Positions 26,028 to 34,976 of a stretch of 64,000 bases of DNA are shown here, piece after piece; the first letter of the stretch is position 1, and every line of letters begins with the position of its first letter. Below the pieces are notes generated by a model. The model was not told the DNA's origin. It made no database searches and saw only the letters and a program-made list of their open reading frames with translations. The stretch is taken from positions 752,001 through 816,000 of the forward strand of contig NZ_KV917375.1 of assembly GCF_002019665.1 (NCBI RefSeq), in the 5' to 3' direction. Source of the DNA: Sutcliffiella halmapala. GTDB lineage: Bacteria > Bacillota > Bacilli > Bacillales > Bacillaceae_I. The translations under genes were made by a program, and so were the position numbers.

Positions 26028-27251
26028 ATGAAGAAAACATCTTTAGTATTTCTTATCATTTCAGTATTATCATTTTCTTTACTATTAGCTGGGTGTGGTG
26101 GAAGTGACAAGGACACTCTAACAGTATGGGCAATGGGAGAAGAAGGAAAGCGGCTAGCTGAACTAACAAAGAAGTTTGAGGAAGAAAATCCTGATATTAA
26201 AGTAAGCGTTCAAGCGATTCCTTGGGATCAAGCACATGATAAGCTATTAACTGCTGTAGCATCTAAAAAAGGTCCTGATGTATTGCAACTTGGGACAACT
26301 TGGGTGTCTGAGTTTGCTGACGCAGGAGCATTGCTAGATTTAACACCACATTTAGAAGAATATCCTGATTTTGCTCCTGAGAATTACTTTAGTGGAGCTG
26401 CCGATACCATGCAATTTGAAGATAAAATTGTTGGTATTCCTTGGTATGTAGAAACTAGGTTGTTATACTATCGTACAGATTTACTTGAGGAAGTTGGATA
26501 TAGTGAACCACCTGCAACGTGGGAAGAGTTAACGGATGCTGCGACAAAATTATCTAATCGTGGCGATGAGTATTTTGGTCTTGATATTGATCAAAATGAT
26601 AAAATTGTTCCATTTATTTTTGCATGGCAAAACGGGTTTGACGTAAATGAAGAGACTGGAGAGCTTAATCTTGATAGTCCAGAATTTACGGAGGCAATTG
26701 AGTATTATCATAGCTTTTTCAGAGATGGTTTAAGTACTACACGTAAGGGAATGGACATTGTTCAAACGTTTAAAGACGGTGTAAAGCCAATGTTTTTAAG
26801 TGGACCATGGATGATAAATATTCTAAATGATCAAGCACCTGACTTAGATGGTCAATGGTCTGTGGCTGTTTTACCAGGGAAAGAAACGAATACATCTAGT
26901 ATTGGTGGAGCAACTTTCTCTATTTTCCACAATTCAAGTAAAGTGGACGAAGCACTTGAATTTATCTCCTATATAAATGAAGTAGATACACAATTAGAAT
27001 GGTTAGAGCTTTCTAACACACTGCCTTCTCGTGTAGAAGCGTGGGAAGACCCAGTGTTAAAAGATAATCCTATGTTAGCTACTTTTGGTGAGCAGTTGGA
27101 GAATACTAAGGGTTCACCGCAAATTCCTGAATGGGAAGCAATTGGCCAAGAATTAATCAATTCACTTGAAAGAATTAATGTTGGTGGAGCAGATGTTGAT
27201 GAAGAATTAGCGGCATTTAGAGAGAAAGTAAAAGGCATTATGGAACAGTAA
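26028..27251 (+). CDS. Sugar ABC importer 1: substrate-binding lipoprotein
   Basis: This 407-aa family 1 (CUT1) extracellular solute-binding protein has lipobox LLAGC (Cys23). Typical features are LTVWAMGEEGKRLAELTKKFEEENPDIKV and the conserved PDVLQLGTTWVSEFADAGALLDLTP stretch, with GIPWYVETRLLYYRTDLLEEVG and GPWMI later. It binds a sugar or oligosaccharide that the sequence does not identify. AAGGGGGAG precedes the ATG. It is the first gene of an importer operon with two permeases and an esterase. No ATPase is encoded. Confidence 0.93.
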   Translation: MKKTSLVFLIISVLSFSLLLAGCGGSDKDTLTVWAMGEEGKRLAELTKKFEEENPDIKVSVQAIPWDQAHDKLLTAVASKKGPDVLQLGTTWVSEFADAGALLDLTPHLEEYPDFAPENYFSGAADTMQFEDKIVGIPWYVETRLLYYRTDLLEEVGYSEPPATWEELTDAATKLSNRGDEYFGLDIDQNDKIVPFIFAWQNGFDVNEETGELNLDSPEFTEAIEYYHSFFRDGLSTTRKGMDIVQTFKDGVKPMFLSGPWMINILNDQAPDLDGQWSVAVLPGKETNTSSIGGATFSIFHNSSKVDEALEFISYINEVDTQLEWLELSNTLPSRVEAWEDPVLKDNPMLATFGEQLENTKGSPQIPEWEAIGQELINSLERINVGGADVDEELAAFREKVKGIMEQ

Positions 27252-27277
27252 ATTTAATTTCACACAAGTTTAGAATG

Positions 27278-27355
27278 GAGTGCCAAGTATAGTGAACTAG
27301 GGCCTTAGGAAGAACAATTTGGTTCCCATATTCGTTATACTTGTACTCTTTTTTT
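27278..27355 (+). terminator. Intercistronic stem-loop after SBP 1
   Basis: GAGTGCCAAGTATA and TATACTTGTACTC are complementary across a long loop, and seven Ts follow. It lies between the binding-protein and permease genes, where partial termination gives more SBP than permease in many importer operons. Confidence 0.65.
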
Positions 27356-27394
27356 AAAAATTGATGTGATGCGATTATAGTTAGGTGGGATATT

Positions 27395-28294
27395 GTGGGC
27401 AATGTATTGAGAAGTGCATTAAAAAACAGACATCCATATATGTTTATAGCACCTGCTTTGCTTATTCTAATTGTTTTTAGTATTATTCCTATCTTTATTG
27501 CTTTTGGGATAAGCTTTACTAATTTAAATCTAAAGGGATTGGCAGACTGGTCTTCTATTAATTTTATTGGCTTAGATAATTATAGTAAATTGTTGAGTGA
27601 TACATTATTTCACAAGTCCTTATTTAATACACTTTTTTATGTAGTGTTGGGTGTACCGCTTGTAATCTTCTTTTCCCTTGGTATTGCGCTCCTTTTAAAT
27701 TATGGGAAAAATAAGATTTTCACAGTCTTTCGTGCTGTTTATTATATGCCATCCATAACTAATATTATTGCGGTTGCAGTTGTTTGGGGCTATTTATACA
27801 ATACGGAATACGGTTTATTTAATTATCTTTTATCTCTGTTATCGATGGATAAAGTACCATGGCTAGAGGAACCAACCTTGGCGAAGATCTCATTAGTGGT
27901 GCTTGCTGTTTGGAAGGGAATCGGTATCAATATGATTATTTTCTTAGCGGCTCTGCAAGGGATTCCGAAATCATATTATGAGGCAGCAGAAATGGATGGA
28001 GCAAATAGGTGGCACGTCCTTTTCAATATCACGATACCGTTGCTTAGATATGCAACATTTTTCGTAACAGTCACAACCTTGATTGGTTGGCTTCAGTTCT
28101 TCGAGGAGCCGTTTGTTATGACGAATGGTGGTCCATTAGATGGGACTATTTCGATGGCTTTATTTATTTATAAAAATGGATTCCAGAATAGTCAGTTTGG
28201 CTATGCAGCAGCAGGATCGTTTGTATTATTTTTGATCATTATTACTGTAACGTTGATTCAATTTAAGCTAAGAAAATCTGATACAGAATACTAA
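27395..28294 (+). CDS. Sugar ABC importer 1: permease A
   Basis: This 299-aa MalF-type inner-membrane permease has six predicted helices. The EAA coupling motif is YYEAAEMDGANRWHVLFNITIPLL (about 190-213). A GTG start with TAGGTGGGA upstream fits the alignment of the first helix (MFIAPALLILIVFSIIPIFIAF). It pairs with the following MalG-type gene. Confidence 0.92.
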   Translation: MGNVLRSALKNRHPYMFIAPALLILIVFSIIPIFIAFGISFTNLNLKGLADWSSINFIGLDNYSKLLSDTLFHKSLFNTLFYVVLGVPLVIFFSLGIALLLNYGKNKIFTVFRAVYYMPSITNIIAVAVVWGYLYNTEYGLFNYLLSLLSMDKVPWLEEPTLAKISLVVLAVWKGIGINMIIFLAALQGIPKSYYEAAEMDGANRWHVLFNITIPLLRYATFFVTVTTLIGWLQFFEEPFVMTNGGPLDGTISMALFIYKNGFQNSQFGYAAAGSFVLFLIIITVTLIQFKLRKSDTEY

Positions 28295-28331
28295 TTGTGA
28301 CCTAATTTAAGAGGTATCGGAGTTGATAAAG

Positions 28332-29162
28332 ATGGCAACAAATACGGCTAAAGCCAAAATAGAGCGATCTATTGTGACTCTATTATTGATAGTAGGTGGA
28401 ATAATTATTTCCATTCCATTTATCTGGATGATTTCAAGTTCTTTTAAGCCAGAGAGTGAAGTATTAATGGTACCACCTACTCTATTTCCTGAAAATCCAA
28501 CCTTAGCCAACTTTGTTAAGCTTTTTGAAAGCATGAATTTTGGCATTTACTTACGAAACACAATCATTATTGTTTTATTGTCTTTTGTAGGTCTTTTGTT
28601 AAATGCGATGGCAGGCTATGGGTTTGCGAAATTTCAATTTAAGGGAAGAGAGAAATTTTTCTACGTTATTTTAGCTACGATGATGATTCCAGGACAAGTA
28701 ACGATGATCCCAGTTTATTTATTGCTTAATGAGATGGGATTAACGAATACGATGGCTGGGATTGTGCTTCCAGGACTTGCAGCTGCCTTCAGTATCTTTT
28801 TGTTTAGGCAGTTTATGACGACTATACCAACTGATTTGATTGAAGCAGCAAGACTTGATGGAGCAGGAGAATTTTATATCTTCTTCCGCTTAATTATTCC
28901 CATTGCGAAGCCAATCTTTGCGGTTCAAGGAATACTTACCTTTATTGGGGCATGGAATAGCTTCCTCTGGCCATTAATCATCGCAAATGACGAAAGTCTT
29001 TATACGTTGTCGGTAGGACTAGCGCTCTTACAAGGACAATATGCGAATAACTTTGCCTTACAAATGGCAGGGGCTGCATTTATGGTTGTACCAATCATCA
29101 TTATCTTTTCACTATTCCAGAAATATATTGTCGAAGGATTTACGATGTCTGGGTTAAAGTAG
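28332..29162 (+). CDS. Sugar ABC importer 1: permease B
   Basis: This MalG-type permease (276 aa from ATG 28332) has six predicted helices and the EAA motif LIEAARLDGAGEFYIFFRLIIPIAKP. The segment MISSSFKPESEVL after helix 1 is typical of CUT1 second permeases. TTG 28323 is an in-frame alternative start; GGAG at 28318 suits the ATG. It forms the channel with the preceding protein. Confidence 0.92.
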   Translation: MATNTAKAKIERSIVTLLLIVGGIIISIPFIWMISSSFKPESEVLMVPPTLFPENPTLANFVKLFESMNFGIYLRNTIIIVLLSFVGLLLNAMAGYGFAKFQFKGREKFFYVILATMMIPGQVTMIPVYLLLNEMGLTNTMAGIVLPGLAAAFSIFLFRQFMTTIPTDLIEAARLDGAGEFYIFFRLIIPIAKPIFAVQGILTFIGAWNSFLWPLIIANDESLYTLSVGLALLQGQYANNFALQMAGAAFMVVPIIIIFSLFQKYIVEGFTMSGLK

Positions 29163-29171
29163 GCTTATATT

Positions 29172-29210
29172 TAGGTGTCTCCGAGTTCAAATGGAGGCAC
29201 CTACTTTGAT
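29172..29210 (+). terminator. Stem-loop after importer 1 permeases
   Basis: AGGTGTCTCC and GGAGGCACCT form a 10-bp stem with one wobble and a short loop. The T content downstream is modest, so it may be a partial terminator before the esterase gene. Confidence 0.6.
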
Positions 29211-29252
29211 TTTGTACTGTAATAAGTAAAAAATAAAAAGGGGAGTTTATAA

Positions 29253-30017
29253 TTGGCACTTATACAATGTAACTTTTTCTCAGAGGCGCTACAGTGTTCG
29301 ACATCCATGACCGTAATTCTGCCACAAACGACCACACATATTGGAGTTGAGTCAAAGTCCTTCGAACAACAAAAGCATCCGACCTTGTATTTATTACATG
29401 GACTTTCCGATGATCATACTATTTGGACACGTTTTACTTCTATCGAAAGGTATGTGGCTCCTTTAGGGCTTGCGGTTGTGATGCCATCAGCAGGAAGAAG
29501 CTTCTATACAGATATGGAAAATGGCTATGATTATTATACATATGTGAGCGAGGAGCTACCGCAGATTGCTCGTTCATTTTTCCAATTATCCGATAAAAGA
29601 GAGGATAATTATGTAGCAGGTTTATCTATGGGAGGTTACGGAGCTTTGAAGGTCGCCATGAGGAATCCCGAAAAATTTGCAGCAGGAGCTAGTCTTTCAG
29701 GTTCTGTTGATATTGTAGATAGGATTTCTGCCTTTCCACGAGATTTCCAGCATATCTTTGGCGATAGACCAATTAAGGACAGTGATGATGACCTATTTTA
29801 TTTAGCAGAAAAGCTAGCGAAGAGTGAGGGGCCAAAGCCGCGGCTCTATCAGTGTTGCGGAACTGAGGATCATAATTATAACGCAAATATTCGTTTCAGA
29901 GATCACCTTGCGAAACTATCTTTAGATAGTACCTTTGAGGAGGGGCCGGGTGCCCATGAATGGGGTTATTGGGATCAGCATATTCAACCGGTATTGAAGT
30001 TTTTGCATCAACGATAA
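29253..30017 (+). CDS. Esterase, EstA/esterase D-like
   Basis: This 254-aa alpha/beta-hydrolase is of the putative-esterase (CE1-like) group, probably cytosolic since there is no signal peptide. Nucleophile motif GLSMGG places Ser125, the oxyanion region is LLHGLSDDHTIW, and the His is in GPGAHEWGYWD near 236. Relatives are tributyrin esterases and acetyl-xylan or S-formylglutathione hydrolases. It probably removes acyl groups from the imported sugar. The TTG start follows AAAAGGGGAG; no better ATG exists in frame before the conserved region. Confidence 0.85.
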   Translation: MALIQCNFFSEALQCSTSMTVILPQTTTHIGVESKSFEQQKHPTLYLLHGLSDDHTIWTRFTSIERYVAPLGLAVVMPSAGRSFYTDMENGYDYYTYVSEELPQIARSFFQLSDKREDNYVAGLSMGGYGALKVAMRNPEKFAAGASLSGSVDIVDRISAFPRDFQHIFGDRPIKDSDDDLFYLAEKLAKSEGPKPRLYQCCGTEDHNYNANIRFRDHLAKLSLDSTFEEGPGAHEWGYWDQHIQPVLKFLHQR

Positions 30018-30024
30018 AAGAAAG

Positions 30025-30064
30025 AGAGGAATGCTCTAGTAAAACGGAGCATTCCTCTTTTTTC
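30025..30064 (+). terminator. Terminator of the importer 1 operon
   Basis: GAGGAATGCTC and GAGCATTCCTC form a perfect 11-bp stem followed by six Ts. Confidence 0.92.
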
Positions 30065-30188
30065 GGTTTGAAAGCTCGAGATGGTATCTATAATCTGAAA
30101 GAAACGAAATCTATGCCCTCAGAGTGAGTGTAGAAGCCTTCAAAACCTCTATTTAGGAAAATTAAGGAACCCCCACCCCCATGCCCCA

Positions 30189-30232
30189 CCTTTCCTCCGA
30201 CAGGAGTCTCAAACCTTGCACCCCGATCCAAT
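30189..30232. repeat. Degraded remnant of a CTCCAATCAA-type repeat
   Basis: The segment read on the minus strand resembles TTGATTGG...GAGACTCCTG, the outer part of the interspersed repeat seen at 43734 and 22426, with several substitutions. It is a tentative assignment by eye. Confidence 0.35.
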
Positions 30233-30274
30233 CAAAAGCGGGAGCAAGGCAATCATGGCTTAATTAAGTTAATA

Positions 30275-31735
30275 TTAAGCTTGAAATTTTTCAGGGCGAT
30301 AGCGGCGTTCTAATCGATCGGCTGCAGCATGGCGTTCTTGTTTGCGCAGCTTTGTTAGGTAATTATCTAAGGCGTCGCCACGTGTGTGGAATGGTCCGCC
30401 TTCATGGATAACTGCCCACATTGGATCTATTGGTGAATCGGAGGAAATCATCTGCTCGGCTACCCATTGATCCAATAAAAGTAAGCCTTTCGCAACTATT
30501 TCTGGTCGGTCCTCTGCAAGGTTAGTCGTTTCGTGTGGATCGTTTTCAATATCAAAAAGCATGAGTTCAGGGTATTCTTTCAGTCCATCATGATAGGTGC
30601 GAATTAACATCCAATTATCAAAACGAGCGGAGCGCTGACAACTCCAGGCGTTTTGGCTTACAACTAGATAAGGACGACCGGCAGATTTACCTTCGGTTAA
30701 GGCTGGTAGGAAGCTCTTTCCATCCCATTTGTTGCTCGGTTGACTGCCTACTAATTCTGTAAAAGTAGGACCAAAATCAATTTGGTAGTGGAAATCTTCA
30801 TCTACATGTCCTTGTTTGATTCCAGGACCAGCAATAATACATGGAATTCGACTTGTTATATGATCTGCTGTTTGATGGTCACCGTAAACATTGAGTTCAC
30901 CTTGGTTTTCGCCGTGATCTGCCGAAATGATAATAATCGTCTCATCTAGGATTCCTTGCTCTTCCAATGTTTGAATGATCTTTCCGACATGATCATCAAC
31001 ATGACGAATCGCCGTGTCATAGCCATCAATCCAATCTTTAAAATCCGCTCGACTCGCAATCTCATGAGGAAGGCCGGCCCATTGATTACCTCTAGGAAGG
31101 TCACGGATACTCATCGGTCCATAGCTTTCTCGCTGCTGGGCAATAATTTCCTTCGTTAACCATTCTGGAGCTGGATCGTTCTTGAAAGGATTACCATATT
31201 CCTCAGGAGTTCGGTAAGGTGTATGAGGATCCCAGAAATTCAGATATAAGAACCAGTCTTCTTTTTCTTTTCCACGATCTTTAATCCAACGTAAAGCTTC
31301 TACTGATACATCACCTGCAGTTTCACCCGCGTGTTTTCCTGTATCATATGTTTCTAAAAAGCCTTGTTGAACATGCCATGCAGCATGACGACCTGGGAAG
31401 GGGCTAATCATGGCTGTATGTAATCCTTTAAATCGTAGCTTATCCACCCAAGCTTGATATTCTGTGTGGTGAAAGTTGAAAGGACGATCTGCTCCTATTG
31501 GACGCATGTCTGCTTGCACTCCTCCGTGGTTAACTACACCGGTATGAATTCCGTATTTTGAACTAAATAAAGCAGTTCGAGAAGGAGCACATGGAGCATC
31601 AGACGCGTAGTAGTTAGTAAAGCGAACACCGCGCTCTGCCAAGCCATCAATATTTGGGGATGTTTCGCGATGGTATCCATAACAGCCTAAGTGATCTGGA
31701 CGTAAAGAATCGATATCAATATATAAAATTTTCAT
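30275..31735 (-). CDS. Type I sulfatase (arylsulfatase family)
   Basis: This 486-aa cytosolic member of the alkaline-phosphatase superfamily probably hydrolyses sulfate esters on sugars. The formylglycine signature CAPSR places Cys49. The N-terminal metal ligands are in DIDSLRPDHLGCYG, and DHGENQG and the His in GDHQTADH complete the site. No signal peptide is seen, so it would act on imported sulfated sugars. Cys-type sulfatases need a maturase, and none is encoded in this window. It is transcribed alone, opposite to its neighbours, downstream of an esterase-containing importer operon. A phosphodiesterase role cannot be excluded. Confidence 0.88.
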   Translation of the reverse strand: MKILYIDIDSLRPDHLGCYGYHRETSPNIDGLAERGVRFTNYYASDAPCAPSRTALFSSKYGIHTGVVNHGGVQADMRPIGADRPFNFHHTEYQAWVDKLRFKGLHTAMISPFPGRHAAWHVQQGFLETYDTGKHAGETAGDVSVEALRWIKDRGKEKEDWFLYLNFWDPHTPYRTPEEYGNPFKNDPAPEWLTKEIIAQQRESYGPMSIRDLPRGNQWAGLPHEIASRADFKDWIDGYDTAIRHVDDHVGKIIQTLEEQGILDETIIIISADHGENQGELNVYGDHQTADHITSRIPCIIAGPGIKQGHVDEDFHYQIDFGPTFTELVGSQPSNKWDGKSFLPALTEGKSAGRPYLVVSQNAWSCQRSARFDNWMLIRTYHDGLKEYPELMLFDIENDPHETTNLAEDRPEIVAKGLLLLDQWVAEQMISSDSPIDPMWAVIHEGGPFHTRGDALDNYLTKLRKQERHAAADRLERRYRPEKFQA

Positions 31736-32154
31736 CTTACTAGCCTGCCTTTCTTAGTGAAGGTAATTGGGTTTTTATATTAATTTAATGTTTTAATTAA
31801 TTATATATGTATATTTGGCTGGATTCAATGATAATTTAGGAGGAAGGTGTGAGGGTGGGAGCGCTCAAGATTGGAGCCTGACCCTTGCGGAGTGTTGGTT
31901 AGGCTAGGAAAAGTAGTGGGGGCGTGCTGTTTTTAGGATGGTGTTGGTTTTATAGGTTTAAGTTGAGAGTTGTTTTGGTAATTAATTTTTTAGTTTTGGA
32001 GTTGATATCTTTTGATGTTTCCTATATGTAGTTATGTAGAAAAATAATTCTTGTGTTGTAGAGGGAATAAATTATAATGTTAGATAAATTCAATTAATTA
32101 ATCAAATTGAATGGTTTGGTAGGGGAATATTTTAATAGGGGATGAGGGAAGTAG
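31736..32154. other. Divergent intergenic region, 419 bp
   Basis: This region lies between the minus-strand sulfatase and the plus-strand ABC exporter and should hold both promoters. I see two TTAATTAA-containing sites (31793-31800 and 32094-32101). The second lies within CAATTAATTAATCAAATTG, close to the exporter start. No gene or stable RNA is recognisable. Confidence 0.5.
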
Positions 32155-34341
32155 ATGCCGATTATTGAAACGGTACCGAAGTGCATCGATAAAAGTGAAA
32201 CGTTTTTATTTTTTGCCAAGGCGGATATCGATGAGGGTGGTAATTTTTCTGAAAGGTGGCTTGCGGTGGTAGAGGATCGAGTATTGGTTTATGGGGATAG
32301 TGGTGTGCTTGTGCATGAATTGTTTCTTTATGGGATAACTGGTGCTAGGATTGATTCTTATGTCGGGGGCGGTTCTTTACTTGTAGATACGGTGGATGGT
32401 GGGGTTGTGCTTGTTCGTTTTTCTGCTGCGTTAACGAGTAAATTTTCTATTGCTGTGAAGGTGATTGAAAATCTAGTGAAAAATGAGGAATTGCCCGTCT
32501 TGTCTAAGAATGATTTGCCAAGACAGTGCCCGAGCTGCCAAAGACCACTTCAGGAGGGGACTAATACTTGCTCTATTTGCGTGGATAAGAAAAAGGTAGT
32601 GGGACGTTTGTTATCTTATACACGTCCATATCGGATGAAAATGGTTCTTGCAATGGTAATGTTAATTTTTGCTACTTTGTTAGAGCTTGCACCGCCATAC
32701 ATAACGAAGATTATTGTTGATGATGTGTTAGGACCAAAGGATGTTGGGGGAGCGCTTTTGATTTTAGTTGCTGCTTTGGGGGCAACCAGTATTGTACTAG
32801 CGTTGATGCAGATTGTAAGAGGTGTTCTTGGAGTTTGGATTGGAAGTAAAATCATGGCGGATATTCGAAGAGAAACGTATCAATCTTTGATGCGGCTTTC
32901 GTTAAGTTATTTTGATCGTCGTCAGACTTCACAATTTATTGGTAGGGTTAATAGCGATGTGGAAGATACGAGGCAGTTTTTGACGGATGGCGTTTTATGG
33001 GTGGTAGGTCAAGCGATGATGCTTCTTGCCATTATGGTGATGATGTTTAGTCTTGATTGGAAGTTAACATTGCTTGCTCTTTTGCCGACTCCTTTCATCT
33101 TATTATTTTCTGTGATAATTTGGCCAAGGATTCATCAAATGTGGTATAAGCAATGGCAGGCTATTAATCGATTAAATATGACGGTAGGAGATACGCTTCA
33201 GGGAATTAGGGTTGTGAAGGCTTTTGGACAGGAAAAGCAGGAACAGTCCCGTTACATGAAGGGCAATCAAACGGTCATGAAGCAAACCATTCGGACAGAT
33301 GGAATGTGGCAAGGTGTTTTCCCGATTTTTTCTTTTATAACAGGCGCTGGTCTACTGCTTGTTTGGTATTTTGGAGGAATGTCGGTAATTAGTGATGATC
33401 TGAGCTTAGGTACACTTATGGCGTTTATTGCATATTTAGGTATGTTCTTTGGACCGTTGCAGTGGTATAACCAAATGATTACTTGGGTGAGCCGCGCGAT
33501 TGGTTCAGCAAATCGTATTTTTGAAATAATGGATACTCCATCAGAAGTTCCAACTAGCAGCAAGGCGGTAACTATTAAAGATATAAAAGGAAAAGTAGAG
33601 TTAAAGAATGTCACGTTTGGATATGAAAAACATAGTCCCGTTATTAAGGATATGAACCTTGTGGTGGAATCAGGTGAGATGATTGGACTAGTTGGGCATT
33701 CTGGCGCTGGAAAATCAACCTTGATTAATCTAATAAGCCGTTTTTATGATCCAACAGAAGGTACGATTTCCATAGATGGAATAGATTTGCGGAATCTTAA
33801 GCAGGAGGACCTTCATAAACAGATTGGAGTGGTGTTGCAGGAAACATTTTTATTTGATGGAACGATCTCGGAAAATATTGCGTATTCCAATCAAGATGCT
33901 ACTCCTGACGAAATTATGAGAGCAGCTAAGATTGCAAATGCTCATGAATTTATTGTCAAAATGGTAGATGGCTATGAAACACAGGTAGGAGAGAGAGGTC
34001 AACGATTGTCTGGGGGGCAAAAACAACGGATTGCCATTGCACGTGCGATTCTCCATGATCCTCGGATTTTAATTTTAGATGAAGCTACTGCATCTGTGGA
34101 TACGGAAACGGAGCAAAAAATTCAGGAAGCCGTTAGTAGACTTGTTCAAGGAAGAACGACTTTCGCGATTGCACATCGACTATCAACCTTGCGTAATGCT
34201 AATAGATTAGTAGTTGTGGATAAAGGGCAAATTGCTGAAATCGGAACTCATGAAGAATTACTCGTTCAAAAAGGTATTTATTATAAATTGGTAGAGGCCC
34301 AAAAAGAGATGTCGCAAATAAAAGGAGTAGATGTAGGGTGA
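32155..34341 (+). CDS. ABC exporter with N-terminal extra domain and zinc-ribbon-like motif
   Basis: This 728-aa half-transporter has three parts. A beta-rich N-terminal domain (about 1-120) is followed by a four-Cys motif CPSC...CSIC (about 125-143) that looks like a zinc ribbon. A six-helix type IV exporter domain (about 145-430) and an ATPase domain follow, with Walker A GHSGAGKST (near 518), signature LSGGQKQRIAIARAI, Walker B ILILDEATASVD and the H-loop His. The next gene overlaps by 4 nt and encodes a DUF1854 protein. That pairing is known from proteobacterial loci annotated as linked to cyanophycin; no such genes occur here. The substrate is unknown. Confidence 0.88.
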   Translation: MPIIETVPKCIDKSETFLFFAKADIDEGGNFSERWLAVVEDRVLVYGDSGVLVHELFLYGITGARIDSYVGGGSLLVDTVDGGVVLVRFSAALTSKFSIAVKVIENLVKNEELPVLSKNDLPRQCPSCQRPLQEGTNTCSICVDKKKVVGRLLSYTRPYRMKMVLAMVMLIFATLLELAPPYITKIIVDDVLGPKDVGGALLILVAALGATSIVLALMQIVRGVLGVWIGSKIMADIRRETYQSLMRLSLSYFDRRQTSQFIGRVNSDVEDTRQFLTDGVLWVVGQAMMLLAIMVMMFSLDWKLTLLALLPTPFILLFSVIIWPRIHQMWYKQWQAINRLNMTVGDTLQGIRVVKAFGQEKQEQSRYMKGNQTVMKQTIRTDGMWQGVFPIFSFITGAGLLLVWYFGGMSVISDDLSLGTLMAFIAYLGMFFGPLQWYNQMITWVSRAIGSANRIFEIMDTPSEVPTSSKAVTIKDIKGKVELKNVTFGYEKHSPVIKDMNLVVESGEMIGLVGHSGAGKSTLINLISRFYDPTEGTISIDGIDLRNLKQEDLHKQIGVVLQETFLFDGTISENIAYSNQDATPDEIMRAAKIANAHEFIVKMVDGYETQVGERGQRLSGGQKQRIAIARAILHDPRILILDEATASVDTETEQKIQEAVSRLVQGRTTFAIAHRLSTLRNANRLVVVDKGQIAEIGTHEELLVQKGIYYKLVEAQKEMSQIKGVDVG

Positions 34342-34835
34342 GTGATATTTTTGAGATTACGTATATCAATCCAAAAGAAGCATTCTTTTATCGTACCGAG
34401 GGCGGCATGCTGGTAGTAGAAATGGCGCAGGTAAGTTATCCAGAGGTCATCATTCGCCGTACGTATCCGATGTCTAGGCCCTATGAGTATTTATCAGTAT
34501 GGACGAAAGATGATAAAGAGCTAGGAGTAATTCGACATTTGGATGAACTTGATGAAAGTAGTAAACATGAAATAGCAGTTGAGCTAAAGCTACGCTATGT
34601 CATTCCAATTGTTACGCATATTCATTCCATTAAAGAAGAGCCAGGAATTTGGTCCATTAAAGTAAAAACAGATCGTGGGGAGCTTGAACTTCTCATGAGA
34701 AACATCCATGAACATATTCAATTAATCGATTCGAATAGAATAATAATCACAGATATGGAAGGCAAGCGTTGTGAAATTGAAGATATTCAATCTCTTGATC
34801 AGTCAAGCCAAAAACAATTAAGAAAAATAATCTAG
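34338..34835 (+). CDS. DUF1854 protein, partner of the ABC exporter
   Basis: This 165-aa soluble protein is recognised as DUF1854-like from its YPMSRPYEYLSVWTKDDKELGVIRHLDELDESSKHEIAVELKLRYVIPIVTHIHSIKEEPG stretch and its 4-nt overlap with an ABC exporter gene, the usual arrangement of this family. The first roughly 40 residues (NPKEAFFYRTEGGMLVVEM) resemble a beta domain also present at the exporter's N-terminus. The role is unknown. Co-translation suggests it is a regulatory or accessory subunit. Confidence 0.78.
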   Translation: MSDIFEITYINPKEAFFYRTEGGMLVVEMAQVSYPEVIIRRTYPMSRPYEYLSVWTKDDKELGVIRHLDELDESSKHEIAVELKLRYVIPIVTHIHSIKEEPGIWSIKVKTDRGELELLMRNIHEHIQLIDSNRIIITDMEGKRCEIEDIQSLDQSSQKQLRKII

Positions 34836-34883
34836 TTAGTCCAACCTGCTGTAAATTATAATCTTTTACTCATTTAAAACTAA

Positions 34884-34912
34884 TTGACAGTAAACTTTTT
34901 AGCGGATAATAT
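34884..34912 (+). promoter_or_regulatory. Promoter of the TIM-barrel/dehydrogenase operon
   Basis: A perfect TTGACA (34884-34889) and TAATAT (34907-34912) with a 17-bp spacer, about 65 bp before the gene. A GAATTAATCAATC segment at about 34933 lies just downstream and could be an operator. Confidence 0.65.
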
Positions 34913-34976
34913 GTAGACAAAATAAATTTAATGAATTAATCAATCTATTTTTCATTTAGATTAGGAGGCAGTTTTA

